NCBI GenBank assembly: GCA_017515285.1
Contig: JAFWGN010000009.1
Coordinates: forward strand, 1 to 64,000
Origin: Candidatus Saccharimonadota bacterium
Lineage (GTDB): Bacteria; Patescibacteriota; Saccharimonadia; Saccharimonadales; Saccharimonadaceae
Length of the DNA: 64,000 nucleotides
Direction of reading: 5' to 3'
Of this stretch, positions 24,556 through 33,614 are shown one piece after another (position 1 is the stretch's first letter; every line of letters begins with the position of its first letter). The notes below the pieces were generated by a model, which made no database searches, was not told where the DNA came from, and was given only the letters and a program-made list of their open reading frames with translations. Both the position numbers and the translations under genes were made by a program.

Positions 24556-24604
24556 TGGCTTTATTATACCATATGATATAATTATTAGGTAATAAAGGAG
24601 GGTT

Positions 24605-26425
24605 ATGGCAAAGGGAAAGCCGAAAGCGAAAAAGAGTATAAGGCTAAAAGACCTAGTGGCAGGGATGAATAATGGCGATTTCGTGTTGCCGGAAATTCAG
24701 AGAGAGTTTGTCTGGGACCTGGATAGGATTGCGGATTTATGGGATTCGATTTATCGAGGGTATCCGATTGGGCAACTGCTGTTTTGGCGGGCGAATACGA
24801 ATTTGCCGATGTATAGTTTTTTGGACGCCGAAAATGAAGACAACTATCTTTTTGTGAATAAAAAGCCGGAGTGGACACACGGGACGTTGGTGGATGGGGC
24901 GGGCAAGACGATAGTTCTAGACGGTCAACAGAGGTTGACTTCGCTCTTTTTGGGGCTTTATGAAGATGGAGTGGCTTGTAAATCGCGCCGAAACGTAAAA
25001 GACGCCACGAGAAAGTATCTTTGCGTTTATGTTGGAAAAGAGAAGAGAGAGAATATGTTCCAGTGGCGCGAGGAGGAGGGTGAAGATTATATTAAAGTAA
25101 TAAAAGCGGCTTATGGCGGGAAGCGGGGAAATGCTGCCAAGTTGAGGGAGCGATTGGAGAAAGCGGAGTTTGCGGTGCCGGTGGATTATGTGAGTAGCAA
25201 TAGCGTTGAAGAAGTGGTAAAAATCTTCCAGAGGTTGAACACGAATGGTCGGAATATGTCGAATTCGGAAATCTTTCTTGCGATGTGGTTTGGGATGGAC
25301 AAAATGGGGACGCTTAGAAAGAAATTGGTGGATTTGAAGCAGGCGTTTGGTGATGATTTTGGCGTGAAGGATTCGACGATTACGCAACTGTTGCTGTTCG
25401 TGTTTGGCGATACGGAGAAAAAGGAAAGTGCGAATAAAGTGAGTGGGATTTCTCGAGAGACGTTTGAGAGAATTTCTGAAGGGATGCCGAGGTTGATTGA
25501 GGCGGCGAAAGCGACGGTGGAGTTTTTGAAAGGGGATTGCGGAATATATTCAAACGGCGAGATGACGTCGCATAACTTGTTTATTCCGATTGTGGCGCTG
25601 TTTTATAAGTTTAATGGGGGTTTGCCGGATAAGTTAAAAGCGGAGTTGAGATGTTTTGTATACCGGGCGTTGGTGTTTGAGCTGTTTTCTAAAAGTACGG
25701 ATGAGTTGCTTGGGCTACTAAAGACAGCGATAAATGATTTGGCGGGAAAGACGAATCCCAGTTTGATTGAACAATTTTTGAATAGTAAGAATGAAAGAAT
25801 AGCGGAGACTTGTTTTGGGGATTTGAAAGATAGGGACCCGGAGTGGTTGGACGGGAAGATTAATGATTTGTTGAAAATTCAAAAGGGCTCAAAAACTAAT
25901 TTGATTTTGTTGCTTTTAAGGCGGAAGCCAGCGAACGTTGACGGAGAGTTTTTTGACCAAGACCATTTGTTTGCGGCGAAGTTGTTTGGGAAAAATATTG
26001 AGAAGACGTTGTTTGAAGACGATAAGGGGAAGTATGGGGTGAAGATAGAAAAAGACGGGAACGTGATTCGGAGATTAAGCGAGGAAGAAGCGAAGGAATG
26101 GGGGATGATTGCGACGCGACATCGTAATACAACGGATTATCGAGATGGCGGTGAATATAATACGTTGCCGAATTTATGGTTGCTGGATAGTTTGAAAAAT
26201 CGCGAGAAAGGGAAGAAGTTGCTTGACTTGTGGTTTACGGACAAGATGGATGAAATTGAAGACCCGGCGGAGCGAAAGAGATTTATGAACGAGTTTAGGG
26301 AAGACGCGTTTTTGGAGAAAATGAACAATGCGGAATATTTGAAGTTGACGAATTTCGAGACGGTGTTTGAAGATAGGAAAGAGACTTTGAAGAAAGAATT
26401 ACGGAAGTTGTTGAAAAAAGTATAG
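24605..26425 (+). CDS. GmrSD-like DUF262/DUF1524 restriction protein
   Basis: 606-aa protein with an N-terminal DUF262 domain (LPEIQREFVWDLDRI, YPIGQLLFW, VLDGQQRLTSLFLGLY; DGQQR is the family nucleotide-site motif) and a C-terminal HNH-like DUF1524 part (FDQDHLFAAKLFG, then NTLPNLWLLDSLKNREKGKK). GmrSD proteins are type IV enzymes that cut modified phage DNA. It stands alone with its own AAAGGAGG site, and a bidirectional terminator follows. Defence against modified DNA is inferred from family membership. No cognate methylase is nearby, as expected for type IV. Confidence 0.85.
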   Translation: MAKGKPKAKKSIRLKDLVAGMNNGDFVLPEIQREFVWDLDRIADLWDSIYRGYPIGQLLFWRANTNLPMYSFLDAENEDNYLFVNKKPEWTHGTLVDGAGKTIVLDGQQRLTSLFLGLYEDGVACKSRRNVKDATRKYLCVYVGKEKRENMFQWREEEGEDYIKVIKAAYGGKRGNAAKLRERLEKAEFAVPVDYVSSNSVEEVVKIFQRLNTNGRNMSNSEIFLAMWFGMDKMGTLRKKLVDLKQAFGDDFGVKDSTITQLLLFVFGDTEKKESANKVSGISRETFERISEGMPRLIEAAKATVEFLKGDCGIYSNGEMTSHNLFIPIVALFYKFNGGLPDKLKAELRCFVYRALVFELFSKSTDELLGLLKTAINDLAGKTNPSLIEQFLNSKNERIAETCFGDLKDRDPEWLDGKINDLLKIQKGSKTNLILLLLRRKPANVDGEFFDQDHLFAAKLFGKNIEKTLFEDDKGKYGVKIEKDGNVIRRLSEEEAKEWGMIATRHRNTTDYRDGGEYNTLPNLWLLDSLKNREKGKKLLDLWFTDKMDEIEDPAERKRFMNEFREDAFLEKMNNAEYLKLTNFETVFEDRKETLKKELRKLLKKV

Positions 26426-26430
26426 GTATC

Positions 26431-26458
26431 AAAAAATCTCCCCTTTCGGGGAGATTTT
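26431..26458. terminator. Bidirectional terminator between DUF262 gene and mscL
   Basis: TCTCCCC / GGGGAGA hairpin with an A6 run on one side and a T4 run on the other, between convergent genes. Confidence 0.75.
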
Positions 26459-26460
26459 GG

Positions 26461-26973
26461 TTATTTTTTGTTCTTTTTAAGGAGGTCGCGGATTTCTTTT
26501 AAGAGAGCGATTTGGTCGTCTTCTTTCTTTTCGACGGCTTCTTCTTTTTTGTCCTCGGCTTTTTTAGTGAGGCGTTCGGCGCGTTCACGCATTTTGTTCA
26601 AGGTGCGGACCATGAGGAAGATGACAAAGGCGATGATGAGGAAGTTGACGGCGGCTTGGAGGAAGTTGCCGTAGTTGATGGTGGCGGGTTCGACGCCTTC
26701 AATGTAGGCGGGGATAGTGATTTTGAGGCCGGTAAAATCGAAGCCACCGATAATCATGGAGATAATTGGCATGACGATGTCGTTAACGAGGGAAGTGACA
26801 ATGGCGGTGAAGGCGGCGCCGATAATCATACCGACGGCGAGGTCCATGACAGAACCACGGTTGATAAACTCTTTGAACTCTTTAAGCATTTTGGGCTCCT
26901 TTGCTTTTAGGTTTTTGTTAAACTCGGCCTGCTTTTCTCCGAGCTCTTTGATTTTGGACGATGCTTTGCTCAT
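26461..26973 (-). CDS. mscL: Large-conductance mechanosensitive channel
   Basis: 170-aa homopentameric tension-gated channel that vents solutes on hypo-osmotic shock. The MscL pattern is clear: FKEFINRGSVMDLAVGMIIGAAF for helix 1, NDIVMPIISMIIGG, a periplasmic loop, a second helix and a charged C-terminal bundle ending LLKEIRDLL. An extra ~30-residue charged segment before helix 1 makes it longer than the E. coli protein (136 aa). TATAAT lies 9 nt before ATG. Confidence 0.96.
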   Translation of the reverse strand: MSKASSKIKELGEKQAEFNKNLKAKEPKMLKEFKEFINRGSVMDLAVGMIIGAAFTAIVTSLVNDIVMPIISMIIGGFDFTGLKITIPAYIEGVEPATINYGNFLQAAVNFLIIAFVIFLMVRTLNKMRERAERLTKKAEDKKEEAVEKKEDDQIALLKEIRDLLKKNKK

Positions 26974-27000
26974 TATGAGTACATTATATCATAGAAAAGA

Positions 27001-27618
27001 TTATTTGGCTTCGGAGAAAGAGGAGAGAGAGTCGGCGACGTTGCTAAGGGATTTATAGGAAGAGGAGAGGAAGGATTTTAGGGATTCGCTTGAGGTTTCG
27101 CCGTAAGCGGAGTTTTCGAAAATCATAAGGCGGGAGGCTTGGTAGTAAAGCTCGGAGGCGTATTTGCGGTCGAGGATGCCATTTAGACGGGCGGATTCAA
27201 GGGCGGAGTTTGTCTCGTTAATGTATTCGAGGTCGGCGGGGAGCATATTGGTGGAGGCTTCGCCGACTTTGAGGCCAAGGGACTCTTCGAGGTAGGTGCC
27301 GGTTGTTTGGCGGAGTTCGGTGAGGAGGGTTAAGAGGGTCGTTCCGTACGAGCGGAGGTCGGAAGACTTGACTTTGCCGTTGTAAGTGGTTATGGTTTCC
27401 TCGAGGGAGAGAGATTGGTAATAGACGCGGGAAAGTTCGGAGCTTTCGTCGGGTCTTGAGGTGGAGCTTCCGCCGGAGGTGGCAACGAGGAAGGCGATGG
27501 CGAGGAAGATGATGGCGCCGAGGATGATCGCGAGGAGCTTTGTTTTTTTGTCGAAAAATTTAGCGGGAGCGGGGGCGGGCTTGACGGAGATTTGATTTAA
27601 GTACTCTAAATCGTTCAT
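27001..27618 (-). CDS. Membrane-anchored protein, unknown
   Basis: 205 aa: a Pro/Ala-rich cytoplasmic start, one transmembrane helix (about residues 28-48), a Gly/Ser linker and a helical outer domain with a repeated YYQSLSLEE / YYQASRL theme. Not recognised. TATACT (minus) ends 6 nt before ATG, so it is probably leaderless, and its promoter is nearly back to back with that of dnaG. Confidence 0.6.
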   Translation of the reverse strand: MNDLEYLNQISVKPAPAPAKFFDKKTKLLAIILGAIIFLAIAFLVATSGGSSTSRPDESSELSRVYYQSLSLEETITTYNGKVKSSDLRSYGTTLLTLLTELRQTTGTYLEESLGLKVGEASTNMLPADLEYINETNSALESARLNGILDRKYASELYYQASRLMIFENSAYGETSSESLKSFLSSSYKSLSNVADSLSSFSEAK

Positions 27619-27656
27619 GTTTTTAGTATAACATAAAAAAGTGATATACTAAAGAT

Positions 27657-29282
27657 ATGCAAGACGTGAAGGAGGAAATTAAGGCAAGGCTTCCGGTTGA
27701 AGATGTTGTTTCGCAATATGTCGAGCTTAAACGGGCGGGGCGGAACTTTAAGGGGCGGTCGCCTTGGGGGGTAGATAAAACGCCGTCGTTTATGGTTTCG
27801 CCAGACAAGGGGATTTGGCATGATTTTTCTGCGAATAAAGGCGGAGATATTTTTACATTTGTTATGGAAGTGGAGGGGATTTCTTTTAAGGAAGCGTTGG
27901 AAAAATTGGCGGCTCAGGCCGGAGTAGATATTTCGAGGTATTCGGGCGGGGATGTGGAGGTAACGAGGAGGAAGGCGCGAGCGAGAGAGGCGCTTGAACT
28001 TGCGACGAAGTTTTACCAGTATTGTTTATCGAAGTCGAAGAGCGTGCAAGAGTATGTGTTTTATAAACGGAATTTGAACCGAGGGACGGTTGAGGAGTTT
28101 AGGATTGGCTATGCGCCGAGAGAGGGAAGGGTGCTTCGAAAGTTTTTAACGAGCCGAGGGTTTTCGGAACGGGAGATGAACGACGCGGGACTGCTTAACC
28201 AATATGGCGGCGATATGTTTCGGGGGAGGATGATGGTGCCGTTTATTGACGGCTCTAGTGTTATCGGTTTTACGGCTAGGGTTTTGGACAAGGGCGAGCC
28301 TAAATATCTTAATACTTCCGATACGTTACTTTTTAATAAAAGTAGGTTTGCGTTTGGTTTGGCGCAGGCGAAAGAGGCGATTAGGAGAGACGGGTTTGTC
28401 GTGATTGTTGAGGGGAATATGGACGTGATTTCTTCGCATCAGGCGGGGGTGAAACAGGCGGTGGCGACGAGCGGGACGGCGATGACGGAGCAACATTTGA
28501 AAATGCTTTCGAAACTCACGAATGACATTCGGTTGGCGTATGATGGGGATGATGCGGGCGTGCGGGCGGCGGAACGGGCGATTATGATGGCGGGGGACCT
28601 CGGGATTAATTTGACGATTATTTCCGATTACCAAGGGGCGAAGGATCCGGACGAGTTAATCCAGAGGGGGTCGGAGCTTTGGAAAAAGGCGGTTGAGACG
28701 AGGATTCCGGCGGTGGAGTGGCTTTTAGATAAGTACGAAGAAAAAGTTGACATGACGAGTGCGTTTGGGAAAAAGCAATACTCGGACGTGGCGCTGAAAT
28801 TACTCGATTATGTTAAAGACAAAATCGAGCGAGCGCATTATGAAGAGTTGGTGGCGCGAAGATTGGGAGTGTCGCGGGAGGACTTGCGCGGGAAGGAGGG
28901 GGATTTGGAGAGAAAAATGCGCGAGAAACCGAAGCGGAGGCTTAAAAAAGCGAAGACGGAAGCAAAAAATGACACGCTCGCGAAACTCGAGGACGCGATT
29001 CTTGCTATTATGGTTTATGGGGGGATTAGCGGGCCGGAGGAAATCGAAGTTCCGGAAGACGAAACGAAACTCGCGGAACTTGAAATGATTTTTGATGAGA
29101 TGTATAAGAATTTTAAAAAAAATGACCTCGAGAGGGAACTGCGCGAGCTTTATGGGAGACTCAAGAAAGAACTTAATAAAAATGAAATTGAGAAGCTCGG
29201 CGCGGAACTTGAGAGCGAGAATTTGGACCCGGAAAGGGAAAAAGAGATATTGCGTAAAATTACGGAGCTTTCTAAAACTTGA
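27657..29282 (+). CDS. dnaG: DNA primase with degenerate zinc domain
   Basis: 541-aa primase. The N-terminal fold is recognisable (VEDVVSQYVELKRAGRNFKG, DKTPSF, NKGGDIFTFVMEVEG), but the four zinc ligands of typical DnaG (CPFH and CxxC) read SPWG and DFSA. The catalytic TOPRIM core is intact: VVIVEGNMDVISSHQAG and LAYDGDDAGVRAAERA. The C-terminal part is Lys/Glu-rich. TATACT (27645-27650) ends 6 nt before ATG, so it is probably leaderless. rpoD follows, as in the classical macromolecular synthesis order. Confidence 0.93.
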   Translation: MQDVKEEIKARLPVEDVVSQYVELKRAGRNFKGRSPWGVDKTPSFMVSPDKGIWHDFSANKGGDIFTFVMEVEGISFKEALEKLAAQAGVDISRYSGGDVEVTRRKARAREALELATKFYQYCLSKSKSVQEYVFYKRNLNRGTVEEFRIGYAPREGRVLRKFLTSRGFSEREMNDAGLLNQYGGDMFRGRMMVPFIDGSSVIGFTARVLDKGEPKYLNTSDTLLFNKSRFAFGLAQAKEAIRRDGFVVIVEGNMDVISSHQAGVKQAVATSGTAMTEQHLKMLSKLTNDIRLAYDGDDAGVRAAERAIMMAGDLGINLTIISDYQGAKDPDELIQRGSELWKKAVETRIPAVEWLLDKYEEKVDMTSAFGKKQYSDVALKLLDYVKDKIERAHYEELVARRLGVSREDLRGKEGDLERKMREKPKRRLKKAKTEAKNDTLAKLEDAILAIMVYGGISGPEEIEVPEDETKLAELEMIFDEMYKNFKKNDLERELRELYGRLKKELNKNEIEKLGAELESENLDPEREKEILRKITELSKT

Positions 29283-29314
29283 TTTTTTGTTAAGAAACGA
29301 CTATAATGCTTCTA

Positions 29315-30271
29315 ATGGATCAGGATAAAGATGATTTAGTCCTCGAGCCGATGGAACCCGATGCACTCGATCTAGCGGACGAGGAGGAACTTTCTGACGA
29401 AGACCTTGAGATAACGGTCGATAATGTTGATGCGTTCGCGGACGACTCGGTACGGCTTTATCTTCGCGAAATTGGGAAAATCCCGCTTCTGTCTCCGGAA
29501 GAAGAGGCGAAGTTAGCGCAGGAAATCGTTGAGGGGAAGAAAAAAGCGAAAGATAAAATGGTCGAGGCGAATATGCGGCTTGTGGTTTCGATTGCGAAGA
29601 GATATTCGGGGAGGGGACTTGATTTTCTCGATTTAATTCAAGAGGGGAATACGGGACTTCTTCGCGCGGTGGAGAAATTTGACCCGGAAAAAGGCTTTAA
29701 GTTTTCGACTTATGCGACTTGGTGGATTAGACAGGCAATCACTCGCGCGATTGCGGACCAAGCGCGGACGATTCGGATTCCGGTGCATATGGTGGAGACG
29801 ATTAATAAGGTGCTTCGAACGACGAGGAAACTTACGACGGAACTTAACCATGAGCCGAGTGTTGCGGAAATCGCGAAAGAACTCGACATGGACGTTGATA
29901 AAGTTGAATATGTCATGAGAATTAAGCAAGACATCGCTTCACTCGACGCGAGCGTGGGGCGGGACGGAGATGATGAAGATTCGGTGCTTGGGGATTTCGT
30001 TGAAGATGAGGAGAGAGTTTCTCCGGAGGAATCGGCGGCGACGCAGATTCTAAAGGAACAACTGGCTTCGATTATTTCGACGCTTTCGGACAGGGAACAG
30101 AAGATTATTAAGATGCGCTTCGGGATTGGTGGCGAGAGGCCACACACTTTGGAAGAGGTTGGGGCGGAGTTTTCGGTTACGCGTGAGCGGATTCGTCAGA
30201 TTGAGGCGAAGGCCCTTTCGAAACTTCGTAAACACAAAGATACGAAAAAGTTACACGAATATTTAAGGTAA
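29315..30271 (+). CDS. rpoD: Primary sigma factor
   Basis: RpoD/SigA-type sigma-70, 318 aa from ATG 29315; the in-frame ATG at 29306 lies inside TATAAT (29302-29307), so translation from 29315 on a leaderless mRNA fits. Region 1.2 ([21 protein letters not shown]), 2.1-2.4 ([35 protein letters not shown]), 3, and region 4 ([24 protein letters not shown]) are complete. Acidic region 1.1 is short. It should direct the TTGACA/TATAAT promoters seen across the window. Confidence 0.96.
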   Translation: MDQDKDDLVLEPMEPDALDLADEEELSDEDLEITVDNVDAFADDSVRLYLREIGKIPLLSPEEEAKLAQEIVEGKKKAKDKMVEANMRLVVSIAKRYSGRGLDFLDLIQEGNTGLLRAVEKFDPEKGFKFSTYATWWIRQAITRAIADQARTIRIPVHMVETINKVLRTTRKLTTELNHEPSVAEIAKELDMDVDKVEYVMRIKQDIASLDASVGRDGDDEDSVLGDFVEDEERVSPEESAATQILKEQLASIISTLSDREQKIIKMRFGIGGERPHTLEEVGAEFSVTRERIRQIEAKALSKLRKHKDTKKLHEYLR

Positions 30272-30280
30272 GGAGTTTTT

Positions 30281-30595
30281 ATGAAAGAGGTGTTTGCTAG
30301 TTTTGCGGCTAAATGCGGAGGAGTCGAGACGGCGCTGATTGATTGCGGGGACGATGTAAACGGGATTTGGGGGATACTTGCGATGGTTCTGAATGTGATG
30401 ATTGCCCTTGTTGGGGTGCTTGGGATTGCCGGAATTATTATTGCGGGGATTCAGTATATAACAGCGGCGGGGGATCCGGCGGCAATGACTAAGGCGAAAA
30501 GGCGGATTATTGAGGTTATTATTGGGCTCGTGTCCTTCGGACTTATGTGGACTTTCCTACAATGGTTGATACCGGGTGGTATTCTCCATTCGTAA
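30281..30595 (+). CDS. TrbC/VirB2-like small membrane protein
   Basis: 104 aa with two transmembrane helices separated by a short basic loop (GIQYITAAGDPAAMTKAKRR), a pattern seen in TrbC/VirB2-like pilin proteins and in many small CPR membrane proteins. ATG follows AAGGAG 9 bases after the rpoD stop. No other conjugation or type IV secretion gene is visible, so a pilin role is only a possibility. Confidence 0.55.
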   Translation: MKEVFASFAAKCGGVETALIDCGDDVNGIWGILAMVLNVMIALVGVLGIAGIIIAGIQYITAAGDPAAMTKAKRRIIEVIIGLVSFGLMWTFLQWLIPGGILHS

Positions 30596-30633
30596 AGATA
30601 TGATATAATGGTTCTAAACTAAAGGAGGAGTTT

Positions 30634-31215
30634 ATGAGCCAAGAGAGAGACAGGGACGTGAAGATACTCGCTATTGTCGGGATGAGTGGGAGCGGGAAGA
30701 GCGTGGCGGTGGACCATTTGACGGCGCTCGGGTATCCGAAGGTGTATTTTGGGGGGATGATTTACAAGGAAATGGAGAGGAGGGGGATTGAGCGGACGCC
30801 GGACGGAGAGAGTGAAAAGAAGTTCCGTGAGGAAATTCGGCGGACGGAGGGGAAGGATTGGGTAGTTCGACAGGTTATCGAAGAAGTCAGACGGCTGATT
30901 GAGGCGGGGCAAAGGCGGATTGTGCTTGATGGGGTGTATTCTTGGACGGAATATTTGGCATTGAAACGGGAGTTTCCGGGGGAGATGATTTTTCTTGCAT
31001 TGGTTGTTCCGAAAAAATTGCGATATAAGCGGGTTTCCGAGCGACCAGAGAGGCCATTTAATCGGCAGGAGATTATGGAGAGAGATCGGTCGGAAATTGA
31101 AAACTTAGAAAAAGGGGGGCCGATAGCAGCAGCCGATTATTATATTTTGAATAATGGAACGATTGAGGAAGCAAATGAGAAGATTGACGAAATCTTAAAA
31201 GAGATTGAGTTTTAA
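30634..31215 (+). CDS. P-loop nucleotide kinase (CoaE/UPF0200-like)
   Basis: 193-aa P-loop kinase: Walker A GMSGSGKSVAVDHL, a KVYFGGMIYKEMERRG segment as in UPF0200 and dephospho-CoA kinase-like proteins, and a late NNGTIEEANEKIDEIL helix. The substrate could be dephospho-CoA or a nucleoside monophosphate. ATG follows AAAGGAGGAG. The stop overlaps the polA ATG as TAATG, so they form an operon. Confidence 0.7.
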   Translation: MSQERDRDVKILAIVGMSGSGKSVAVDHLTALGYPKVYFGGMIYKEMERRGIERTPDGESEKKFREEIRRTEGKDWVVRQVIEEVRRLIEAGQRRIVLDGVYSWTEYLALKREFPGEMIFLALVVPKKLRYKRVSERPERPFNRQEIMERDRSEIENLEKGGPIAAADYYILNNGTIEEANEKIDEILKEIEF

Positions 31216-33614
31216 TGAAGAGGTTAGTTGTTATAGATGGAAAGAGCGTGTTCTATCGCGGGTATTATGCGATGGGGGCGCTTGCGACGAGCGATGGGAC
31301 ACCGACGGGGGGAGTGTATGGGTTCGCGGCGATTGCGATGGAACTGGTTTCTAAACTTTTGCCGGACAAAGTCGTCGTGGCTTGGGACAAGGCGAAGACG
31401 AGTGTGGCGAAGCGGGTGGCGATTTTTCCGGAGTATAAGGCGGGGAGAAAGAAGCCGCCGGAGGATTTCTTTGCGCAGATACCACTACTTCGGGAATTAG
31501 TGGATTCTTTGGGGTGGAGTTTTATAGAATTAGATAACTATGAGGCGGACGATATTATCGGAACTTTGGGGAAGAAAGTTGATGAGGCAGAGGATTGGGA
31601 GATGTATATTATTTCTTCCGATCTTGATATGCTGCAGGTGGTGGATGAAAACGTGAAGATGTATCGGCTGCTCAAGGGATTCTCGGAGTTGGAGGAGATT
31701 GACATTGCGGCGGTGGAGAAGAAATATGGGATTGAGAAACGGCAATTTTTGGACCTGAAGGCGCTGAAAGGGGACGCGTCGGACAACATTCCCGGGGTGC
31801 CGGGGATTGGGGAGAAGGGGGCGGTGAAGCTTTTGAATGAGTATGGAAGTTTGGACGGTATATATAATAATATAGATAAAATTACGGGGGCGACGCAGAA
31901 GAAGCTGATTTCCGGAAAGGAGTCGGCGTATATGTCGTATAAACTCGCGAAAATTATGACGGATGCACCGGTGACTCTTTCTGAAATACCTGATTTAGTG
32001 GTGGACGGAGGGATAATTAAGGAGGCTCTGAAGAAATTAGAGTTTAATAGCCTAATTAGGAAGTTTAGTAAAAAATTGGATGAATTTGGGGAAAAACGGG
32101 GGTCGGAGGCTCAATCGAGCGCGGATGAAAAATGCGACAAAAATGATGAAAAAATGCCCGAAAATTTGCCGGAGGACACGATTTTTAGTTTCGACGTGAA
32201 GGAATTGATGCATAAAGACAGGAAGGTGGCGGAGAGGATTCTCGGCGGGGCGAAGTTTTATGATCTTGGGCAAGGGAAGTTTCTTTTGAATCCGCTGGAG
32301 AGAAAGATGGAAGAGCAGGCGAGTCTGTTTTCTGATGACTTGGAGGAGATGAAACTTGAATATAATCGACAAAAACGGGAATTTGAAGATAAACCGAGGC
32401 TTTATAAGGTTTTGACCGAGCTTGATTTTCCGCTCGTGCCGGTTTTATACAAGATTGAGGAACGGGGGATGAAGATTGACCGGGGGTATTTTGAGAGAAT
32501 GCGAGTGGAATATGAGGGGTATGTGGGGCGGCTCGCGACGGAAGTGTATATTTGCGCCGGGAAAGAGTTTAATCTTAACTCGCCGTTGCAACTTTCGGAA
32601 GTATTGTTTGGGGATTTGGGGCTTCCGACAAAGGGGATTAAGAAAACGCAGAGGGGGTATTCGACGGGGGCGAAGGAACTTGAGAAATTGAAGCCGCTAC
32701 ATCCGGTGATTGCGAAGTTGATGGAATATCGCGAGGCGGCGAAGTTACTTTCGACCTATATTTTGCCGTTGCCGCAACTGGCGGATTCTTCCGGTCGGGT
32801 GCATACGACGTTTACGCAGAATGTGACGGCGACGGGGCGGCTTTCTTCTTTAAGCCCAAATTTGCAGAATATTCCGACACGAACAGAGGAAGGGAAGAAG
32901 ATTCGCGAAGGGTTTGTTGCGTCGGAGGGGAAGGTTTTGGTGTCGGCGGATTATGCGCAGTTTGAGCTGAGGCTTGCGGCGGCGCTTGCGGGAGATGAGG
33001 ATTTGATAGTTGATTTTAATAGTGGGGTGGATATTCATACGAAGACGGCCGCGGAGGTGTTTGGGGTTCCGATGGCGGAGGTTTCTAAAGACCAGAGAAG
33101 GCTCGCGAAGGTGGTGAATTTTGGGATTATTTATGGGATGAGCGCGAAGGGATTGGCGGATGCGACGGGAATGAGTTTTAATGAGGCGCAAGAGTTTGAG
33201 CGGAAGTATTTTGAGCTTCGACGGCCGATTGCGGACAAGTTGAAGTCGTATCTTGAACAGGCGAGAACTTTGGGGTATGTGGAGACGTATTTTGGACGAA
33301 GGCGGCCGACGCCGGACGTGAAGAGTTCGAACTTTTTGGTGCGGGCGGCGGCGGAGCGGGCGGCGCAGAATATGCCAATCCAGGGGACGGAGGCGGACCT
33401 GATGAAGCTCGCGATGATTCGGCTCGACGCGAAGTTGCCGGAGGGGGCGGGGATGATTATGCAGGTGCACGATTCGATTATGGTGGAGTGCGCGCCAGAG
33501 CTTGTGGATGTTGTAAAAAAGACAATGAGGGAAGTGATGGAGAATGTGTGTCCGGAATTGCCGGTGCGATTGCTGGTAGATGTTAAGGAGGGGAAGAACT
33601 GGGGAGAGGTATGA
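31215..33614 (+). CDS. polA: DNA polymerase I
   Basis: 799 aa. Residues 1-~290 are the 5'-3' nuclease (VVIDGKSVFYRGYYAM, DNYEADDIIGT, GDASDNIPGVPGIG). The middle segment (~290-380) is too short for a working 3'-5' exonuclease. The polymerase has motif A SADYAQFELR, motif B RRLAKVVNFGIIYGMS and motif C MQVHDSIMVE. It would fill gaps and remove RNA primers without proofreading. It overlaps the kinase gene at its start and the RhuM-Fic gene at its end (ATGA). Confidence 0.96.
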   Translation: MKRLVVIDGKSVFYRGYYAMGALATSDGTPTGGVYGFAAIAMELVSKLLPDKVVVAWDKAKTSVAKRVAIFPEYKAGRKKPPEDFFAQIPLLRELVDSLGWSFIELDNYEADDIIGTLGKKVDEAEDWEMYIISSDLDMLQVVDENVKMYRLLKGFSELEEIDIAAVEKKYGIEKRQFLDLKALKGDASDNIPGVPGIGEKGAVKLLNEYGSLDGIYNNIDKITGATQKKLISGKESAYMSYKLAKIMTDAPVTLSEIPDLVVDGGIIKEALKKLEFNSLIRKFSKKLDEFGEKRGSEAQSSADEKCDKNDEKMPENLPEDTIFSFDVKELMHKDRKVAERILGGAKFYDLGQGKFLLNPLERKMEEQASLFSDDLEEMKLEYNRQKREFEDKPRLYKVLTELDFPLVPVLYKIEERGMKIDRGYFERMRVEYEGYVGRLATEVYICAGKEFNLNSPLQLSEVLFGDLGLPTKGIKKTQRGYSTGAKELEKLKPLHPVIAKLMEYREAAKLLSTYILPLPQLADSSGRVHTTFTQNVTATGRLSSLSPNLQNIPTRTEEGKKIREGFVASEGKVLVSADYAQFELRLAAALAGDEDLIVDFNSGVDIHTKTAAEVFGVPMAEVSKDQRRLAKVVNFGIIYGMSAKGLADATGMSFNEAQEFERKYFELRRPIADKLKSYLEQARTLGYVETYFGRRRPTPDVKSSNFLVRAAAERAAQNMPIQGTEADLMKLAMIRLDAKLPEGAGMIMQVHDSIMVECAPELVDVVKKTMREVMENVCPELPVRLLVDVKEGKNWGEV

